From an uncultured Selenomonadales bacterium (GTDB lineage: Bacteria > Bacillota > Negativicutes > Selenomonadales > Selenomonadaceae), in assembly GCA_946547205.1 (NCBI GenBank), contig CAMNPA010000006.1, positions 1 to 21,755 on the forward strand: a DNA stretch of 21,755 bases, given 5' to 3'. This document shows positions 6,267-14,980 of this stretch, piece by piece (the stretch's first letter is position 1; every line of letters begins with the position of its first letter). Under the pieces are notes generated by a model. It had not been told where the DNA came from. It saw nothing but the letters and a program-made list of their open reading frames with translations, and did no database searches. The position numbers and the translations under genes are program-made.

Positions 6267-7898
6267 TCAACCAATCCAATTCTTCAAGTCGTCTTCAACC
6301 GTCGAAATGCCGCCGATGCCGAATTGCTCAACCAAAACTTTTGCGACGTTCGGGCTTAGGAATGCCGGGAGCGTCGGACCGAGATGAATATTTTTCACAC
6401 CGAGATATAACAACGCGAGCAAAACGATAACGGCTTTCTGCTCAAACCACGCAACATTAAAGACCAGCGGCAATTTGTTGATGTCGTCGAGCCCGAAAAC
6501 TTCTTTGAGTTTGAGCGCGATTAACGCCAACGAATACGAATCATTGCATTGCCCGGCATCGAGCACGCGAGGAATGCCGCCAATGTCTCCGAGATTTTCT
6601 TTGATGTATTTGTATTTAGCACAGCCCGCCGTTAAAATCACGGTGTCTTTCGGCAGAGCTTTGGCAAAGTCTGTGTAGTATTGACGAGATTTTTGACGAC
6701 CGTCGCAGCCTGCCATAACGACAAATTTTTTTATCGCACCGGACTTGACCGCGTCAACGACTTTATCAGCGACAGCGAAAACTTGTTCATGAGCAAAGCC
6801 GCCGACAATTTCGCCGGTCTCAAGTTCAGTCGGTGCAGGCAACGTTTTGGCGAGTTCAATCAGCGGCGAGAAATCTTTTTGCCCGTCGACTTCGTCAATG
6901 TGTTTGCAATTCGGAAAGCCTACCGCGCCCGTCGTGAAAACTCTGTCCGCGTAAGATTTTTTCGGCGGCACAAGACAGTTAGTCGTGAGCAAAATCGCAC
7001 CGTTGAACTTTTCAAACTCCGTCGTCTGCATTTGCCACGCGTTGCCGTAGTTGCCGACGAGGTGCGGAAATTTTTTCAGCTTAGGATAGTAATGAGCCGG
7101 AAGCATTTCTCCATGCGTGTACACGTCGACGCCCGTCCCTGCAGTTTGTTCGAGAAGTTGCTCAAGGTCGCGCAAATCGTGACCGCTGATAAGAATCGCG
7201 GGATTTTTTCCGACGCCGAGTTTAACTTTCGTGACTTCGGGATTGCCGTAAGTTTCAGTGTTCGCCTTATCGAGCAAAGCCATCGTGTCGACGCCGAATT
7301 TGCCGGTCTCAAGAGCCAGCGCGGTCAAATCGCCGACGCTCAAATTGTCGTCCAAAAGTTTTGCCAACGTCGATTGAGTGAACGCGTTAATCTTGTCGTC
7401 GTCGTAGCCGAGGCGATTGGCGTGTTTCATGTAAGCGGCAAGACCTTTGAGCCCGTAAGTTATCAGCTCACGTAGACTGCGAATATCTTCATCAGCCGTC
7501 GCGAGAACTCCGACTTGAGCGGCTTTGACATCGAAATTTTCTGCGGTATCCGTCCAAAGTGCGGCGGCGGGCAGATTTTTTTTGTCGTCGACGGCGGCAA
7601 GAAGTTTCGCCTTTGTCTTTAACGTTTGCTCAATACGTTTGACAATGGAGGCGCGATCGAAATTGGCGTTTGTAATCGTGACGAAAAGATTCAGCGTGAC
7701 TAGATGATTGACACGCGACTTGACGGGCTTATTTTCGGCGCGAAGTTGAGTCGTCACGGCGGAAATGCCTTTCGTGACATAAATCAGCAAGTCTTGCGCA
7801 AGGGCAACGTCAGATTTTTTGCCGCACACGCCGATTTGACTGCAGCCTTTGTTCCGGAAAGTTTCTTGGCATTGAAAGCACCAAAATTTATTCTCCAT
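6267..7898 (-). CDS. hcp: Hybrid cluster protein (hydroxylamine reductase / NO detoxification)
   Basis: Cytoplasmic Fe-S protein with a [4Fe-4S] cluster and a 4Fe-2S-2O hybrid cluster. In vitro it reduces hydroxylamine, and in vivo it is linked to NO reduction and protein S-nitrosylation. The protein has 543 residues, a typical length. The N-terminal cysteines are C7-x2-C10-x8-C19-x5-C25, the anaerobe-type spacing. The hybrid-cluster ligands can be followed along the chain: His in ISGHDLRDL, Glu in THGEMLP, Cys in TNCLVPP, AGCDGR, LTAGCAKYKY and DAGQCNDSY, and Glu/Lys in AWFEQKAV. The start is ATG 7898 after AGGAG. The gene sits 30 bp behind the GIY-YIG gene and leads the cofactor part of the leftward unit. 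Nitrate respiration makes nitrite and NO as by-products, so co-expression with nar makes sense. Confidence 0.95.
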   Translation of the reverse strand: MENKFWCFQCQETFRNKGCSQIGVCGKKSDVALAQDLLIYVTKGISAVTTQLRAENKPVKSRVNHLVTLNLFVTITNANFDRASIVKRIEQTLKTKAKLLAAVDDKKNLPAAALWTDTAENFDVKAAQVGVLATADEDIRSLRELITYGLKGLAAYMKHANRLGYDDDKINAFTQSTLAKLLDDNLSVGDLTALALETGKFGVDTMALLDKANTETYGNPEVTKVKLGVGKNPAILISGHDLRDLEQLLEQTAGTGVDVYTHGEMLPAHYYPKLKKFPHLVGNYGNAWQMQTTEFEKFNGAILLTTNCLVPPKKSYADRVFTTGAVGFPNCKHIDEVDGQKDFSPLIELAKTLPAPTELETGEIVGGFAHEQVFAVADKVVDAVKSGAIKKFVVMAGCDGRQKSRQYYTDFAKALPKDTVILTAGCAKYKYIKENLGDIGGIPRVLDAGQCNDSYSLALIALKLKEVFGLDDINKLPLVFNVAWFEQKAVIVLLALLYLGVKNIHLGPTLPAFLSPNVAKVLVEQFGIGGISTVEDDLKNWIG

Positions 7899-7928
7899 TA
7901 AATCATCTCCTAAAATATTTTCAAACGC

Positions 7929-8630
7929 TCAATCGTCGCGAGCCATGAGATATTCGGCGGGCTTCCCGAAAATCTCCACGAGCTTTGCGATGTCTTTTTC
8001 CGTGAAATTTCGCTTACCACGCATCTTGCGCGAAATGGAAACTAGAGACAAACCAATAGCTTTTCCAAAATTTTTATACGTTAGTTCTCTTTCGTAAAGT
8101 TCTTTTAATAAATTTTTGAAAGGACTATTGCCGCGTTGAGCCGCCGACATCTTCCTATGTGTTTCCGGATTTTTATTACGAGTTGCCGCCGCTTTGCGTG
8201 CAGATTCGGAACGAGCTTTGACGGATTTACGAGACTCGCGTTTTCGAGCCATTTCGGAACGTTCTTCACGCGATCTTGATGCCCAAAGCTTCGTTACAAC
8301 TTGAGAAAGTTTTGTGCTCGTTTCTGATATAATAATCTTGCCTTCGCCACCGCCGGTAAGATTATAACCATTGGGCGACATTGAATTGAACGCGGCGATG
8401 AAAAATTTCTCACGCTCATTGAGTTGTTCGAGAGTATCGCACTCTTCAAGGATTTCAATTTTGAAATTTTCGTAGCCGTATTTACGAATTGCTTTGCCGA
8501 TGAATGAAGTCTTACAGTTTGCGTGTTCTCTGAATCGCACTTCGATTGAGCGCGTCGTTTGACCGACGTAACTTTTGCCGTTGATGAGATTCGTGATTTT
8601 GTAAATGAAGCTTCCGTCAATAATCGGCAA
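7929..8630 (-). CDS. GIY-YIG endonuclease with C-terminal XRE-like HTH (homing-endonuclease-like)
   Basis: A 233-residue protein. The GIY-YIG nuclease domain (about 8-95) looks intact: IYKITNLINGKSYVGQT (I-Y-K and Y-V-G elements), catalytic Arg in VRFREH, metal-binding Glu in NEREKFFI and the final G-Y-N-L-T-G-G-G. A very basic linker rich in Arg, Lys and Ser (about 105-165) resembles the modular DNA-binding repeats (NUMOD type) of phage homing endonucleases. The C-terminus (about 180-233) looks like a Cro/XRE helix-turn-helix (YKNFGKAIGLSLVSISRKMR). The gene uses AGA, GGA, CTA and TCT codons more than its neighbours, a sign of transfer. The best start is TTG 8630, directly after the narI TGA, with no clear Shine-Dalgarno, so reinitiation is likely. 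It interrupts an otherwise functional nar-hcp-Moco gene order. Confidence 0.85.
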   Translation of the reverse strand: MPIIDGSFIYKITNLINGKSYVGQTTRSIEVRFREHANCKTSFIGKAIRKYGYENFKIEILEECDTLEQLNEREKFFIAAFNSMSPNGYNLTGGGEGKIIISETSTKLSQVVTKLWASRSREERSEMARKRESRKSVKARSESARKAAATRNKNPETHRKMSAAQRGNSPFKNLLKELYERELTYKNFGKAIGLSLVSISRKMRGKRNFTEKDIAKLVEIFGKPAEYLMARDD

Positions 8631-9305
8631 TCATTTGCGGCGATAGACAATCGGACTACGTAAAAAATATTCAACAGGCGCGCAGAGGCAATGTCTCAAG
8701 CGAGTAAACGGGAAGAGAATCGCGGTTATCATCCACATGAGCATATGTGCCTTGAAAATCAGCGGGACGTTTTCCATCAACGACACGTCAGGGCTCATCG
8801 CCAAAACGGATCTGAACCAAGGGCTGATTGTCTCGCGATAATTGAAGTCGTCGCCCAAAAGTCCGACTGCATTAAGCAACGTTCCGGCAAAGCCGGTGAC
8901 GATTGTCAAGCCTAAAACCGCGTAAATCACTCCGTCCATCGTGCTTGTGTTGACTTTCATTCGCGGATTGTCGAAACGACGACGCATGAGCAAAAAGAAT
9001 CCGCCGAAGAATAACAAACCCGCAGGAATGCCGCCGCCGAGTGCGATAATGTGATACAGATGTTCGCTGATGCCGACGCCGTCAGTCAAAGATTTGGGAA
9101 CAAGCACGCCGATAATGTGTCCGCCGAGTGCGAGTGCCAAGCCGAGATGAAACATCGGCCCGGCGACTTTCAAACTGTCCTTTGCCAAAAATTCACTGCT
9201 CTTGGTCGTCCAGCCGCGTTCGCCCTTCCAATAGCTGTAAGCAGTGCCGACAATCATCACGGTTATTGCGATATAGGGCAACGCGCCCCAAAAAAATCCG
9301 CTCAT
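8631..9305 (-). CDS. narI: Respiratory nitrate reductase gamma subunit (membrane cytochrome b)
   Basis: Di-heme membrane anchor that oxidises menaquinol and passes electrons to NarH. The protein has 224 residues, against 225 in E. coli, and about five membrane helices. Heme-ligand histidines are visible in pairs: MFHLGLALALGGHIIGVL in helix 2, and FKAHMLMW plus LRHCLCAPVEYF in helix 5. The C-terminal VEYFLRSPIVYRR matches the family end, so the gene is complete despite the neighbouring endonuclease gene. The start overlaps the narJ stop (ATGA at 9302-9305). The stop TGA (8631-8633) is followed immediately by the TTG start of the GIY-YIG gene. Confidence 0.95.
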   Translation of the reverse strand: MSGFFWGALPYIAITVMIVGTAYSYWKGERGWTTKSSEFLAKDSLKVAGPMFHLGLALALGGHIIGVLVPKSLTDGVGISEHLYHIIALGGGIPAGLLFFGGFFLLMRRRFDNPRMKVNTSTMDGVIYAVLGLTIVTGFAGTLLNAVGLLGDDFNYRETISPWFRSVLAMSPDVSLMENVPLIFKAHMLMWMITAILFPFTRLRHCLCAPVEYFLRSPIVYRRK

Positions 9306-9826
9306 TTATCCGTCACCTCCAAAGTTGCGATTTGCGAAAGGATTACGTCCAGCAGGAAGACTTGCGGCAATTTCGCCTCAATGAATCGTTCGCGCAAGAG
9401 TTCGATTTTCGGGCGAGACGTTTCCAAAATTTTTTTTGATTGCGCAGGTTCGACTGTCGCCGCCAACTCCAAAATCGCGGGCAGATAATCGGGCAATTCC
9501 TTTTGAACGTCGTAGCCGTTTTCAAGAAAAAGTTGCTTGAAGTCGTGCATTTCGTTAGCCTGCTTGCCAAAGTCCGTGCGATTGTGCGTCGTCAGATAAA
9601 GATTCGTGTTCTGCGAAAAATCGAACGACCGAACGTATTGCTGCTCATATTCCTTGCGCCCGACCTGCTCCACATAGTCGAACAAATCTTGAAAAACTTC
9701 GCGCGGCTGTTGAGCTTGAAGTTCGCCGACGACTGCGCGATAATCCGACAGCTCCGACCACCAATTTTCATCGGGATATTCAAGCAGGTGCGCGGCGATT
9801 TGCAAAATTTTTTTGTACTCGTCCAT
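9302..9826 (-). CDS. narJ: Nitrate reductase assembly chaperone NarJ (delta subunit)
   Basis: Cytoplasmic chaperone of the TorD/DmsD/NarJ family that holds apo-NarGH while the Mo cofactor is inserted and the complex attaches to NarI. It is not part of the final enzyme. The protein has 174 residues from ATG 9826, mostly helical and acidic. The motif YEQQYVRSFDFSQNTNLYLT is typical of NarJ. A longer frame up to 9847 is possible, but ATG 9826 overlaps the narH TGA by one base (TGATG) and has GGAGG at 9836-9840, so it is preferred. It ends in an ATGA overlap with narI. Confidence 0.93.
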   Translation of the reverse strand: MDEYKKILQIAAHLLEYPDENWWSELSDYRAVVGELQAQQPREVFQDLFDYVEQVGRKEYEQQYVRSFDFSQNTNLYLTTHNRTDFGKQANEMHDFKQLFLENGYDVQKELPDYLPAILELAATVEPAQSKKILETSRPKIELLRERFIEAKLPQVFLLDVILSQIATLEVTDK

Positions 9827-11247
9827 CAGCAATATCCTCCGGGACAAACGTAACCGGTTGAGCCTTGCAGTTCGCGTAGTTGCTCGTGAGTTTTGCCTTG
9901 CAGACCGGCGGGCAATTTGATTCGTTCGCTGTATTTTGCAATGCCAAGGAGCTTGTACATTTTTTCATATTCGTAGGTGTCGAATTCGAGACCTTGCGGA
10001 GCCGATTCGCCGACTTCCTTGCGACGCATAACCGTCCGCATATCAAGCAGTCGTTGCAAAACTTGCATGATAATCTGCGTGTTGCCTGCCGTGAAAAGTT
10101 CGGCAAGATAAGCGACTGGAATTCGCATTGCTTCCGAGTTCGGCAGATAAACTTTGTCCTCAAAATTTTTGGCGATTGGCGAGAGCGGCGGGATGTACCA
10201 AACCATTGGCAACGTTCTGAATTCGGGATGCAACGGCAGCGCGAGCCTCCAACCTCTGATAATTTGATAAACCGGCGAAATTTTTGCGGCGTCGAGAACT
10301 GCTTCCGAGATTCCAGACTTGCGAGCCTCTTCAATGACTGCGGGATCATTCGGATCTTTGATAACGTCGAGCATGTGCAGATAAATCATTTTCGGATCGG
10401 AAGTCTTCGCGGCGTCAAGAACTGCTTCCATGTCGTAAAGCAAAATTCCCATGTAGCGAATTCGTCCAACGCAGGTATCAGTACAGACGCTCGGCAAACC
10501 GTTTTCGAGTCGCGGATAGCAGAACGTGCACTTTTCGGCTTTGTTGGTCTTCCAGTTGTAGAAAACTTTTTTGTACGGGCAAGACGGTATGCAATGACGC
10601 CAACCGCGACAAATATCTTGCGACACGAGAACGACGCCGTCTTCCTCACGCTTGTAAATCGCACCGCTCGGACACGCCGCCACGCACGCAGGATTCAAAC
10701 AGTGATTGCAATTTCGCGGCAAATACTTCATGAAAATATCGCTGAACTCCAGAGCAATTTCATGCCCCAAATTTTTCAAGTTCACGTCGGCACGAGCAGA
10801 ATCACCGCCGGCAAGGTCGTCGTCCCAATTCGGACCCCACTTGATTTCCATGCGACGTTGAGTTATCAGTGAACGCGGACGAGCAACGGGCTGATGTTTT
10901 CTGCGCGGCGATGTGATGAGCGTTTCATAATCGTAAGTCCACGGTTCGTAGTAGTCGTCAAGTTCGGGCTGTTCGGGATGATAGAAAAGTTTCAGAATAC
11001 GACTGAGCTTTGAGCCGGTGCGCAATTTTAATTCGCCGCCGTCAAGTTCCCAACCGCCTTTCCATTTTTCTTGATCTTCCCAAGTTCGCGGATAGCCGGT
11101 GCCGGGCTTAGTTTCGACGTTGTTAAAATACATGTACTCCGCGCCTTGCCGATTCGTCCAAACATTTTTGCAGGTGATTGAGCACGTGTGGCAACCGATG
11201 CATTTGTCAAGATTCATGACCATTGAGACTTGCGCTTTAATCTTCAT
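9826..11247 (-). CDS. narH: Respiratory nitrate reductase beta subunit (Fe-S electron transfer)
   Basis: Carries electrons from the NarI hemes to the NarG active site through four Fe-S clusters. The protein has 473 residues from ATG 11247, somewhat shorter than E. coli NarH (512). Cluster motifs in order are CIGCHTCSITCKNVW near the N-terminus, CNHCLNPACVAACP, CRGWRHCIPSCPYKK and CTFCYPRLENGLPSVCTDTC. The Trp in CRGWRHC marks the site of the [3Fe-4S] cluster, as in E. coli NarH. ATG 11247 (MKIKAQVSMVMNLDKCIGC) is chosen over the longer frame to 11283 because it matches the family N-terminus and follows GGAGG. The first codons overlap the end of narG by 11 bp. Confidence 0.97.
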   Translation of the reverse strand: MKIKAQVSMVMNLDKCIGCHTCSITCKNVWTNRQGAEYMYFNNVETKPGTGYPRTWEDQEKWKGGWELDGGELKLRTGSKLSRILKLFYHPEQPELDDYYEPWTYDYETLITSPRRKHQPVARPRSLITQRRMEIKWGPNWDDDLAGGDSARADVNLKNLGHEIALEFSDIFMKYLPRNCNHCLNPACVAACPSGAIYKREEDGVVLVSQDICRGWRHCIPSCPYKKVFYNWKTNKAEKCTFCYPRLENGLPSVCTDTCVGRIRYMGILLYDMEAVLDAAKTSDPKMIYLHMLDVIKDPNDPAVIEEARKSGISEAVLDAAKISPVYQIIRGWRLALPLHPEFRTLPMVWYIPPLSPIAKNFEDKVYLPNSEAMRIPVAYLAELFTAGNTQIIMQVLQRLLDMRTVMRRKEVGESAPQGLEFDTYEYEKMYKLLGIAKYSERIKLPAGLQGKTHEQLRELQGSTGYVCPGGYC

Positions 11248-14200
11248 GCCAAATGACCTCCTGAGCTTTGCGCACGACAACATAAATATCGCGCTGATTG
11301 CCGGTCGTGCCGTAGTAGTTGAAACCGTAGCTAAGCTGCCCGTAGCCGCCGATCATGTGCGTTGGCTTCATGTGAATGCGTGTCGGAGTGTTGTGCGTGC
11401 CGCCGCGAGTGCCGCTGATTTTCGACATCGGAACGTTTATATGCCGGTCTTGCGCGTGATACATGAACATTACGCCGCGAGGAAGTCTCGGACTGACGAC
11501 AGCTCTTGAGATGACGACGCCATTTCGGTTGTAGACTTCGCACCAGTCGTTATCCTTAACGCCAATTTCCGCCGCGTCCTTTTCATTGAGCCAAACGGTT
11601 TGTCCGCCACGGAACAGCGTCAAAAGTTGTTGGCTGTCGAAATACATTGAGTGCGTCGACCATTTGTTGTGCGGCGTCAAAAATTTCAGCGTGATTTCTT
11701 TTGATTGACCGAGCGGATTTTTCAACGGCTTGAACGTCAACATCGGCTTGTAAACGCTCATCGCCTCGCCCCACTCGAACATCATTTCATGATCAAGATA
11801 AAAACTTTGTCGCCCTGTGACGGTTCTGAACGGAACGAGCTGTTCAATGCTCACGGTGAACGGACTGTAGCGGCGATTTTTATTTGAGCCGGTGAAAGTT
11901 GGCGAAGTGATAGTTTCGCGCGGCTGAATTGCAACCATTTCAAAAGTAAAGCGTTCGCTCTCTCTGTCGGCGGCAAGGTCGGTCAAATTGCTCAAGCCGG
12001 TTTTGCGTTCCAAATCTTTCCACGCACGAACAGCGACTTTGCCATTAGTCGTCGTCGAAAGTCCCATGACGGCATCGCAAGCTTGTTTGGCGTCGTAAAT
12101 TGACGGCAGCCCGTAGCTGATTAAATTTTTGTCGTCGATAATTCCGTTGCGCGTGCGAATTTCTTCGTACAAATCATCGGACTTCCAACCTAAGCCTTTC
12201 ATGCCGTTACCTTTTTGAATCGCCGGGCCGAGCGCAATCCATTTGTCGTAAATCTTCGTATAGTCGCGTTCAATCATTGCAATGGCGGGCATCGTCTTGC
12301 CGGGAATCGGTTCGCAATCGCCTTTGCTCCAATCGAGAATTTTTCCTTCAGGTTGAGCAGTCTCGCCTTCCGAATCGTGTTGAATCGGCACCGCGAACAC
12401 GTCTTTATAAATCGGCAAGTTTGATTCGGTCGCAACCTTCGAGACGGCTTTAGCCAACGTGCGGAAAATGTCCCAGTCGCTGCGAGCTTCCCAGAGCGGA
12501 TCAACTGCATTTTGGAACGGATGAACAAACGGATGCATGTCAGTCGACGACAAATCATTTTTCTCGTACCAAGTCGCGGTTGGCAAAACGACATCGGCAT
12601 AAAGTGCGGACGCCGCCATTCTGAAATCCAAATCAACGAGCAAATCCAACTTGCCTTGAAGTGCGCCGCCGGGACGAGAAATTTCCTGCTCACTGCGCCA
12701 TTTAATTTCTTCGGGCTTAATCGGAGACTCTTCTTCGGCGAAAAGACTGTTACGCGTGCCGAGCAGATACTTCAAGAAATAATCGTGACCTTTCGACGAA
12801 GAGCCGATTAAATTATTTCGCCAAATGAACAAGTTGCGCGGGAAATTTTCGGGAGCATCGGGATCTTCCCATGCGAATTCGAGCGTGCGATTTTTCAACG
12901 ACTGCGCGACAAATTTTCTGATGCCGTCAATGCCGTCGAAACCTGCCGCCTTAGCCTCGTCGAAAATTTTTTGACCGCTCTTGTTGAAGGAAGGATACGC
13001 GGGCAACCAACCGAGTCGCGCCGCCAAAATGTTGTAGTCGCCCGGATGACGATAACGCGGTTTTGTATCGGGTGCGACGAGCGGAGCCGTGTCAATTTCT
13101 TCATTGCGCCATTGATCCGTTGCGAAATAGAAAAACGACGTGGAATTTTGGAGTTTCGCGCCGCCTTGCCAATCGGTGCCGGTCATCACGCGTGCCCAAC
13201 CTTCAATCGGACGCAACTTTTCTTGTCCGACGTAGTGAGCCCAACCGCCGCCGTTACGACCTTCGCAACCGCACATCATCAGCAAATTCAAAATCGTACG
13301 ATAAATAACATCGGCATGATACCAGTGATTGATTCCGCCGCCCATGATGACCATTGTGCGCCCTTGAGTTTTCAAAGCGTTGTCGGCGAATTCGCGAGCC
13401 GTGTGAATGACCATTTCGGCATTGACGCCCGTGAATTTTTCTTGCCAGCGCGGAGTGTAAGGCGTGTCGTCGTCGTAAGAATTTGCACATTCGCCGCCAA
13501 GTCCCGTATCGATTCCGTAATTCGCCAACGTCAAATCGTAAACGGTCGTAACGAGTTTCACGCCGCGAGAAGTTTTGATTTTCTTGACGGGAACAGCACG
13601 AGTTATCATCGAGTTATCGCCGCGATCATTTCCGAAATACGGCAACATCAATTCAACGACATCATCACGTTCGCGCAAGATTGAGAGTTTCGGCAAAATT
13701 TCTTCGCCGGTGTCGGAATTTTCTTCGCGAAGGTTCCATTTGTCTTGACGATCCCAACGATCGCCCATCGTGCCATTTGGAATGACGAGCTTGCCGGATT
13801 TTTCATCGATAACGTAATGTTTAAATTCGGCGTGCTTATCGTTGCGCCCGAAGTCTTTTGCGTTGAGAAAACGTCCGGGATAAAATTTTCCGTCGCGTTC
13901 ATCAAGCGTGACCAAAAACGGGAAGTCGGTAAATTTTCTGGCGTAGTCAACGAAAAATTCGGCGGGCTCTCCCCAATAATATTCGCGCAAAATCACATGA
14001 CCCATCGCCATTGCAAGAGCGGCGTCGGAGCCGGTTTTGAGGCTTATCCACGTGTCGGCGACGGCGGTCGATTCGGCGTAGTCGGGCGCGATTGAAACGA
14101 CTTTCGTGCCTTTGTAGCGGACTTCGGTCAAGAAATGAGCATCGGGCGTTCGAGTCTGCGGAACGTTCGATCCCCAAGTGATGATGTAGCCGGCGTTGTA

Positions 14201-14929
14201 CCAGTCGGAGCTTTCGGGCACGTCGGTTTGGTCGCCCCAAACTTGCGGACTTGCAGGCGGCAAATCGGCATACCAATCGTAGAAACTCAAACCTGCGCCG
14301 CCCATGAGCTGAACGAATCTCAAGCCCGCCGCATAGCTCAACATCGATTTCGCGGGAATGACGCTGAATCCAAAAATTCTGTCGGGCCCGTATTTGGTGG
14401 CAGTGTGCAAAAGACTTGCCGCGACGAGTTCTGAAACTTCGTCCCAATTCGAGCGCACGAATCCGCCCATACCGCGAGCTTCCTTGTAAAGTTTCATCTT
14501 GCCGGGATCGTTGGCGATTGACTGCCACGCCTCAAGAGCCGTCGGAAATTTTTTACGAGCTTCACGCCACAAATCGGCAAGTTCGCCGCGCAAATACGGA
14601 TAACGAATTCGATGCGGACTGTAGAGATACCACGAGAAACTTGCTCCGCGAGGACAACCGCGAGGCTCAAAGTCGGGCATTTCGGGCGACGTTTCGGGAT
14701 AATCGTGAACTTGATTTTCCCACGCAACCAAGCCGTTCTTGACGTAAATATTCCAGCTGCAAGAGCCTGTGCAGTTGACGCCGTGAGTTGAACGAACGCA
14801 CTTATCAAACGACCAGCGATCGCGGTACATATTTTCCCAATCACGTCCGCCGCGATTAATCTGCTGATGTTCGTTGGTTGAGCGTTCAATCGGACTGAGA
14901 TATTTCAACTTCTTAAAGATATTGCCCAC
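11237..14929 (-). CDS. narG: Respiratory nitrate reductase alpha subunit (Mo-bisMGD catalytic)
   Basis: Cytoplasmic-facing catalytic subunit that reduces nitrate to nitrite at a Mo-bisMGD centre. The protein has 1230 residues from GTG 14929, in line with 1228-1247 in known NarG. The FS0 cluster motif THGVNCTGSCSWNIYVKNGL has His and two Cys, followed by the fourth ligand in EPRGCPRGASFSWYLYS. The region with the Mo-ligand Asp is recognisable (SFYDWYADLPPASPQVWG, then WGSNVPQTRTPDAHFLTEVR). The C-terminal molybdopterin dinucleotide domain holds RGVMFMYHAQDRHINVP. A frame open up to 15130 exists, but GTG 14929 begins the family N-terminus (GNIFKKLKYLSPIE) and is preceded by AAGGAGAGTGATAGC. It is the first gene of the leftward unit, driven by an Fnr-type promoter. 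Confidence 0.97.
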   Translation of the reverse strand: MGNIFKKLKYLSPIERSTNEHQQINRGGRDWENMYRDRWSFDKCVRSTHGVNCTGSCSWNIYVKNGLVAWENQVHDYPETSPEMPDFEPRGCPRGASFSWYLYSPHRIRYPYLRGELADLWREARKKFPTALEAWQSIANDPGKMKLYKEARGMGGFVRSNWDEVSELVAASLLHTATKYGPDRIFGFSVIPAKSMLSYAAGLRFVQLMGGAGLSFYDWYADLPPASPQVWGDQTDVPESSDWYNAGYIITWGSNVPQTRTPDAHFLTEVRYKGTKVVSIAPDYAESTAVADTWISLKTGSDAALAMAMGHVILREYYWGEPAEFFVDYARKFTDFPFLVTLDERDGKFYPGRFLNAKDFGRNDKHAEFKHYVIDEKSGKLVIPNGTMGDRWDRQDKWNLREENSDTGEEILPKLSILRERDDVVELMLPYFGNDRGDNSMITRAVPVKKIKTSRGVKLVTTVYDLTLANYGIDTGLGGECANSYDDDTPYTPRWQEKFTGVNAEMVIHTAREFADNALKTQGRTMVIMGGGINHWYHADVIYRTILNLLMMCGCEGRNGGGWAHYVGQEKLRPIEGWARVMTGTDWQGGAKLQNSTSFFYFATDQWRNEEIDTAPLVAPDTKPRYRHPGDYNILAARLGWLPAYPSFNKSGQKIFDEAKAAGFDGIDGIRKFVAQSLKNRTLEFAWEDPDAPENFPRNLFIWRNNLIGSSSKGHDYFLKYLLGTRNSLFAEEESPIKPEEIKWRSEQEISRPGGALQGKLDLLVDLDFRMAASALYADVVLPTATWYEKNDLSSTDMHPFVHPFQNAVDPLWEARSDWDIFRTLAKAVSKVATESNLPIYKDVFAVPIQHDSEGETAQPEGKILDWSKGDCEPIPGKTMPAIAMIERDYTKIYDKWIALGPAIQKGNGMKGLGWKSDDLYEEIRTRNGIIDDKNLISYGLPSIYDAKQACDAVMGLSTTTNGKVAVRAWKDLERKTGLSNLTDLAADRESERFTFEMVAIQPRETITSPTFTGSNKNRRYSPFTVSIEQLVPFRTVTGRQSFYLDHEMMFEWGEAMSVYKPMLTFKPLKNPLGQSKEITLKFLTPHNKWSTHSMYFDSQQLLTLFRGGQTVWLNEKDAAEIGVKDNDWCEVYNRNGVVISRAVVSPRLPRGVMFMYHAQDRHINVPMSKISGTRGGTHNTPTRIHMKPTHMIGGYGQLSYGFNYYGTTGNQRDIYVVVRKAQEVIWHED

Positions 14930-14944
14930 GCTATCACTCTCCTT
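14930..14944 (-). promoter_or_regulatory. narG 5' leader/RBS block, identical to the narK leader
   Basis: AAGGAGAGTGATAGC on the minus strand, directly before the narG GTG start. It is identical to 385-399 before narK, and nothing outside the block matches as well. It provides a strong Shine-Dalgarno for a GTG start. Confidence 0.7.
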
Positions 14945-14952
14945 TTGCCAAG

Positions 14953-14958
14953 ATTTTA
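14953..14958 (-). promoter_or_regulatory. narG -10 box
   Basis: TAAAAT on the minus strand, beginning exactly 22 nt after the TCAC half of the palindrome at 14981-14994. This is the same geometry as at narK and fnr. The predicted transcription start is near 14946, so the leader is about 17 nt. No -35 hexamer is seen, as expected for an activator-dependent promoter. Confidence 0.65.
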
Positions 14959-14980
14959 TCTGAAACTTTTGCCGGCGACT

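Noticed and set aside
6681..7475. Long open frame (264 codons) on the plus strand inside hcp.
   Set aside because: It is antisense to a clearly conserved hcp. The composition keeps many antisense frames open, and it shows no recognisable domain.
7899..7928. Separate promoter in front of hcp.
   Set aside because: The 30-bp gap contains only the RBS and an AT-rich run. No -35/-10 pair with proper spacing and no Fnr palindrome is seen.
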